Of a DNA stretch of 6,659 bases, positions 5,892 through 6,659 are shown piece after piece (position 1 is the stretch's first letter; each line of letters opens with the position of its first letter). Position numbers and translations under genes: made by a program. The notes beneath the pieces were generated by a model. The model was given only the letters and a program-made list of their open reading frames with translations, was not told where the DNA came from and made no database searches. The DNA lies in NCBI GenBank assembly GCA_029253325.1, contig JAQWZS010000114.1:1-6659 (forward strand), given 5' to 3'. The DNA is from Bacteroidia bacterium. GTDB taxonomy: Bacteria > Bacteroidota > Bacteroidia > NS11-12g > UBA9320.

Positions 5892-6350
5892 CTAATTTAC
5901 ACTAAAAATACAAATAGATTCATCATAAATTTCGTCATCTTCTTCAAAGTAATGTCTGAGATAAATCTTACCATTATGTTCTTTGTTTTCATTGCTAAAT
6001 GTTCCAGCTTCAGAGTCAATAATTTCCATATTTAAAGAATGATTATCGGGTTCATCATTTAGTAATGCATAACTACCATAAACTTGGCTTGGAGATATAA
6101 CTAAATTAAGGTAATTAGATACGTAAGTCGAAATTGATTTATAAAAAGAGGAATTATGATCCCATAAGTCACTATTTTCAATACTAATATTAAAATCGTT
6201 ATCTACACCTGAACAAATATTTTCAACAACTTCAAAATTTAATTCCATGGTCCCAGAGGAGTCTGAGTCACCACAATAAATTATATCTAAACTGTTATCT
6301 TCAGGAACATACCCTATTGTTAAAACTATTCTTTCCATATTTAAATTCAT
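5892..6350 (-). CDS. Unrecognised, very acidic 152-aa protein
   Basis: This complete gene is read from ATG 6350; a second in-frame ATG at 6338 (residue 5) is an equally possible start. It lies 19 bp after the stop of the truncated upstream gene and 8 bp before the 135-aa gene, within one minus-strand operon. The composition is extreme: about 29 Asp/Glu against only 5 Lys/Arg, with acidic patches at residues 17-30, 99-114 and 136-144 (EEDDE). The pattern looks beta-rich in the first half, and there is no membrane segment or signal peptide. Strong acidity is common in immunity proteins and DNA-mimic or anti-nuclease proteins, but no recognised motif supports either, so this is context only. The family is unknown. 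Confidence 0.72.
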   Translation of the reverse strand: MNLNMERIVLTIGYVPEDNSLDIIYCGDSDSSGTMELNFEVVENICSGVDNDFNISIENSDLWDHNSSFYKSISTYVSNYLNLVISPSQVYGSYALLNDEPDNHSLNMEIIDSEAGTFSNENKEHNGKIYLRHYFEEDDEIYDESICIFSVN

Positions 6351-6369
6351 TTCTCATTTTCTTTGTAAA

Positions 6370-6659
6370 TTATTCAAGTTCAACAGTAGGTCTTCCATTT
6401 ATATACAGATCGTCTATATTATCAGAATACATTTTTCTTTGTTCTTTTTCTAACATCCAATCACTGCCGTATTTACTAAATTTTACAATCTCTGTACCAC
6501 CAACTCTAAGTCCAATTTGTGAAAATAGGATTAACCCACTGTTTTTAAAATCATTAAATACAACGTTTTTGATATTGAGTTGAAATTTTAATTCTCCTGT
6601 TAAATACAGGCACCCATTTTCATACTTGCATATGAAAGTATCAAAATCTGAAATATTAT
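6370..6659 (-). CDS. Unrecognised protein, C-terminal fragment (5' end beyond the window)
   Basis: A minus-strand frame is open from the right edge (first full codon 6657-6655) to TAA at 6372-6370, encoding the last 95 residues and ending in ...YINGRPTVELE. The other two minus-strand frames hit stops within the first ~60 bases. The short plus-strand frame over the same bases is less plausible given the consistent minus-strand operon. The visible part looks beta-rich (YLTGELKFQLNIKNVVF, GLILFSQIGLRVGG), with a charged helix around WMLEKEQRKMYSDN near the end. No known motif is seen and the family is not recognised. It is the most upstream visible member of the operon ending in the deoxyribonucleotidase, so that operon's promoter lies beyond the window. 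Confidence 0.68.
   Translation of the reverse strand, partial: NISDFDTFICKYENGCLYLTGELKFQLNIKNVVFNDFKNSGLILFSQIGLRVGGTEIVKFSKYGSDWMLEKEQRKMYSDNIDDLYINGRPTVELE

Noticed and set aside
5708..5905. 65-codon plus-strand open frame with a hydrophobic, membrane-like translation
   Set aside because: It is antisense to the 135-aa gene, which fits the minus-strand operon spacing. Hydrophobic translations are a common artefact of reading AT-rich genes backwards.
6317..6583. 88-codon plus-strand open frame near the right edge
   Set aside because: It overlaps the start of the 152-aa gene and the truncated minus-strand gene, both of which fit a continuous operon, and its Leu/Ser/Phe-rich translation looks like an antisense artefact.
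1..6659. CRISPR array, tRNA, rRNA, insertion sequence ends or attachment sites
   Set aside because: I looked for regularly spaced repeats, tRNA-like clover leaves and terminal inverted repeats with a transposase and saw none.

Overview
This is a strongly AT-rich, gene-dense stretch that most resembles an accessory region of a Bacteroidota (probably flavobacterial) chromosome. The basis is inference: coding is AT-rich with long A/T runs, start codons lack clear Shine-Dalgarno sequences and have A/T-rich leaders instead, and near-matches to the Bacteroidota TAnnTTTG -7 element occur upstream of genes. No rRNA, tRNA, CRISPR array, transposase or integrase is visible. Both ends of the window cut through genes.

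Layout: (1) positions 1-148 hold the start of an unrecognised gene on the minus strand. (2) A minus-strand pair of unrecognised genes follows, read from 1355 down to 349 (220 aa then 112 aa, 5 bp apart). (3) A 160-bp divergent intergenic region (1356-1515) carries a perfect 8+5+8 palindrome that overlaps a plausible promoter. (4) A plus-strand three-gene unit spans 1516-4988: a 240-aa unknown protein, a ~668-aa DUF2779-type protein, and a 235-aa unknown protein with a long helical middle. The DUF2779-type protein joins a PD-(D/E)XK (RecB/Cas4-like) nuclease domain, a four-cysteine cluster and a DEDD/RNase H-like exonuclease domain. (5) A convergent minus-strand operon runs from the right edge to 5016: a truncated gene, a very acidic 152-aa protein, a 135-aa unknown protein and a 151-aa HAD-fold 5'(3')-deoxyribonucleotidase (NT5C type). 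Gaps are 19, 8 and 4 bp.

Only two products can be assigned with confidence, the DUF2779 dual nuclease and the HAD deoxyribonucleotidase. The plus-strand unit is the best candidate for an undescribed system. It is a compact operon in which a two-headed nuclease sits between two proteins of unknown family, with its own operator-like palindrome, in a neighbourhood of orphan genes. A role in anti-phage defence or DNA processing is a hypothesis that the sequence alone cannot settle. A second oddity is a perfect 13-bp hairpin inside the nuclease gene, over the cysteine cluster, which read on the antisense strand has the form of an intrinsic terminator.
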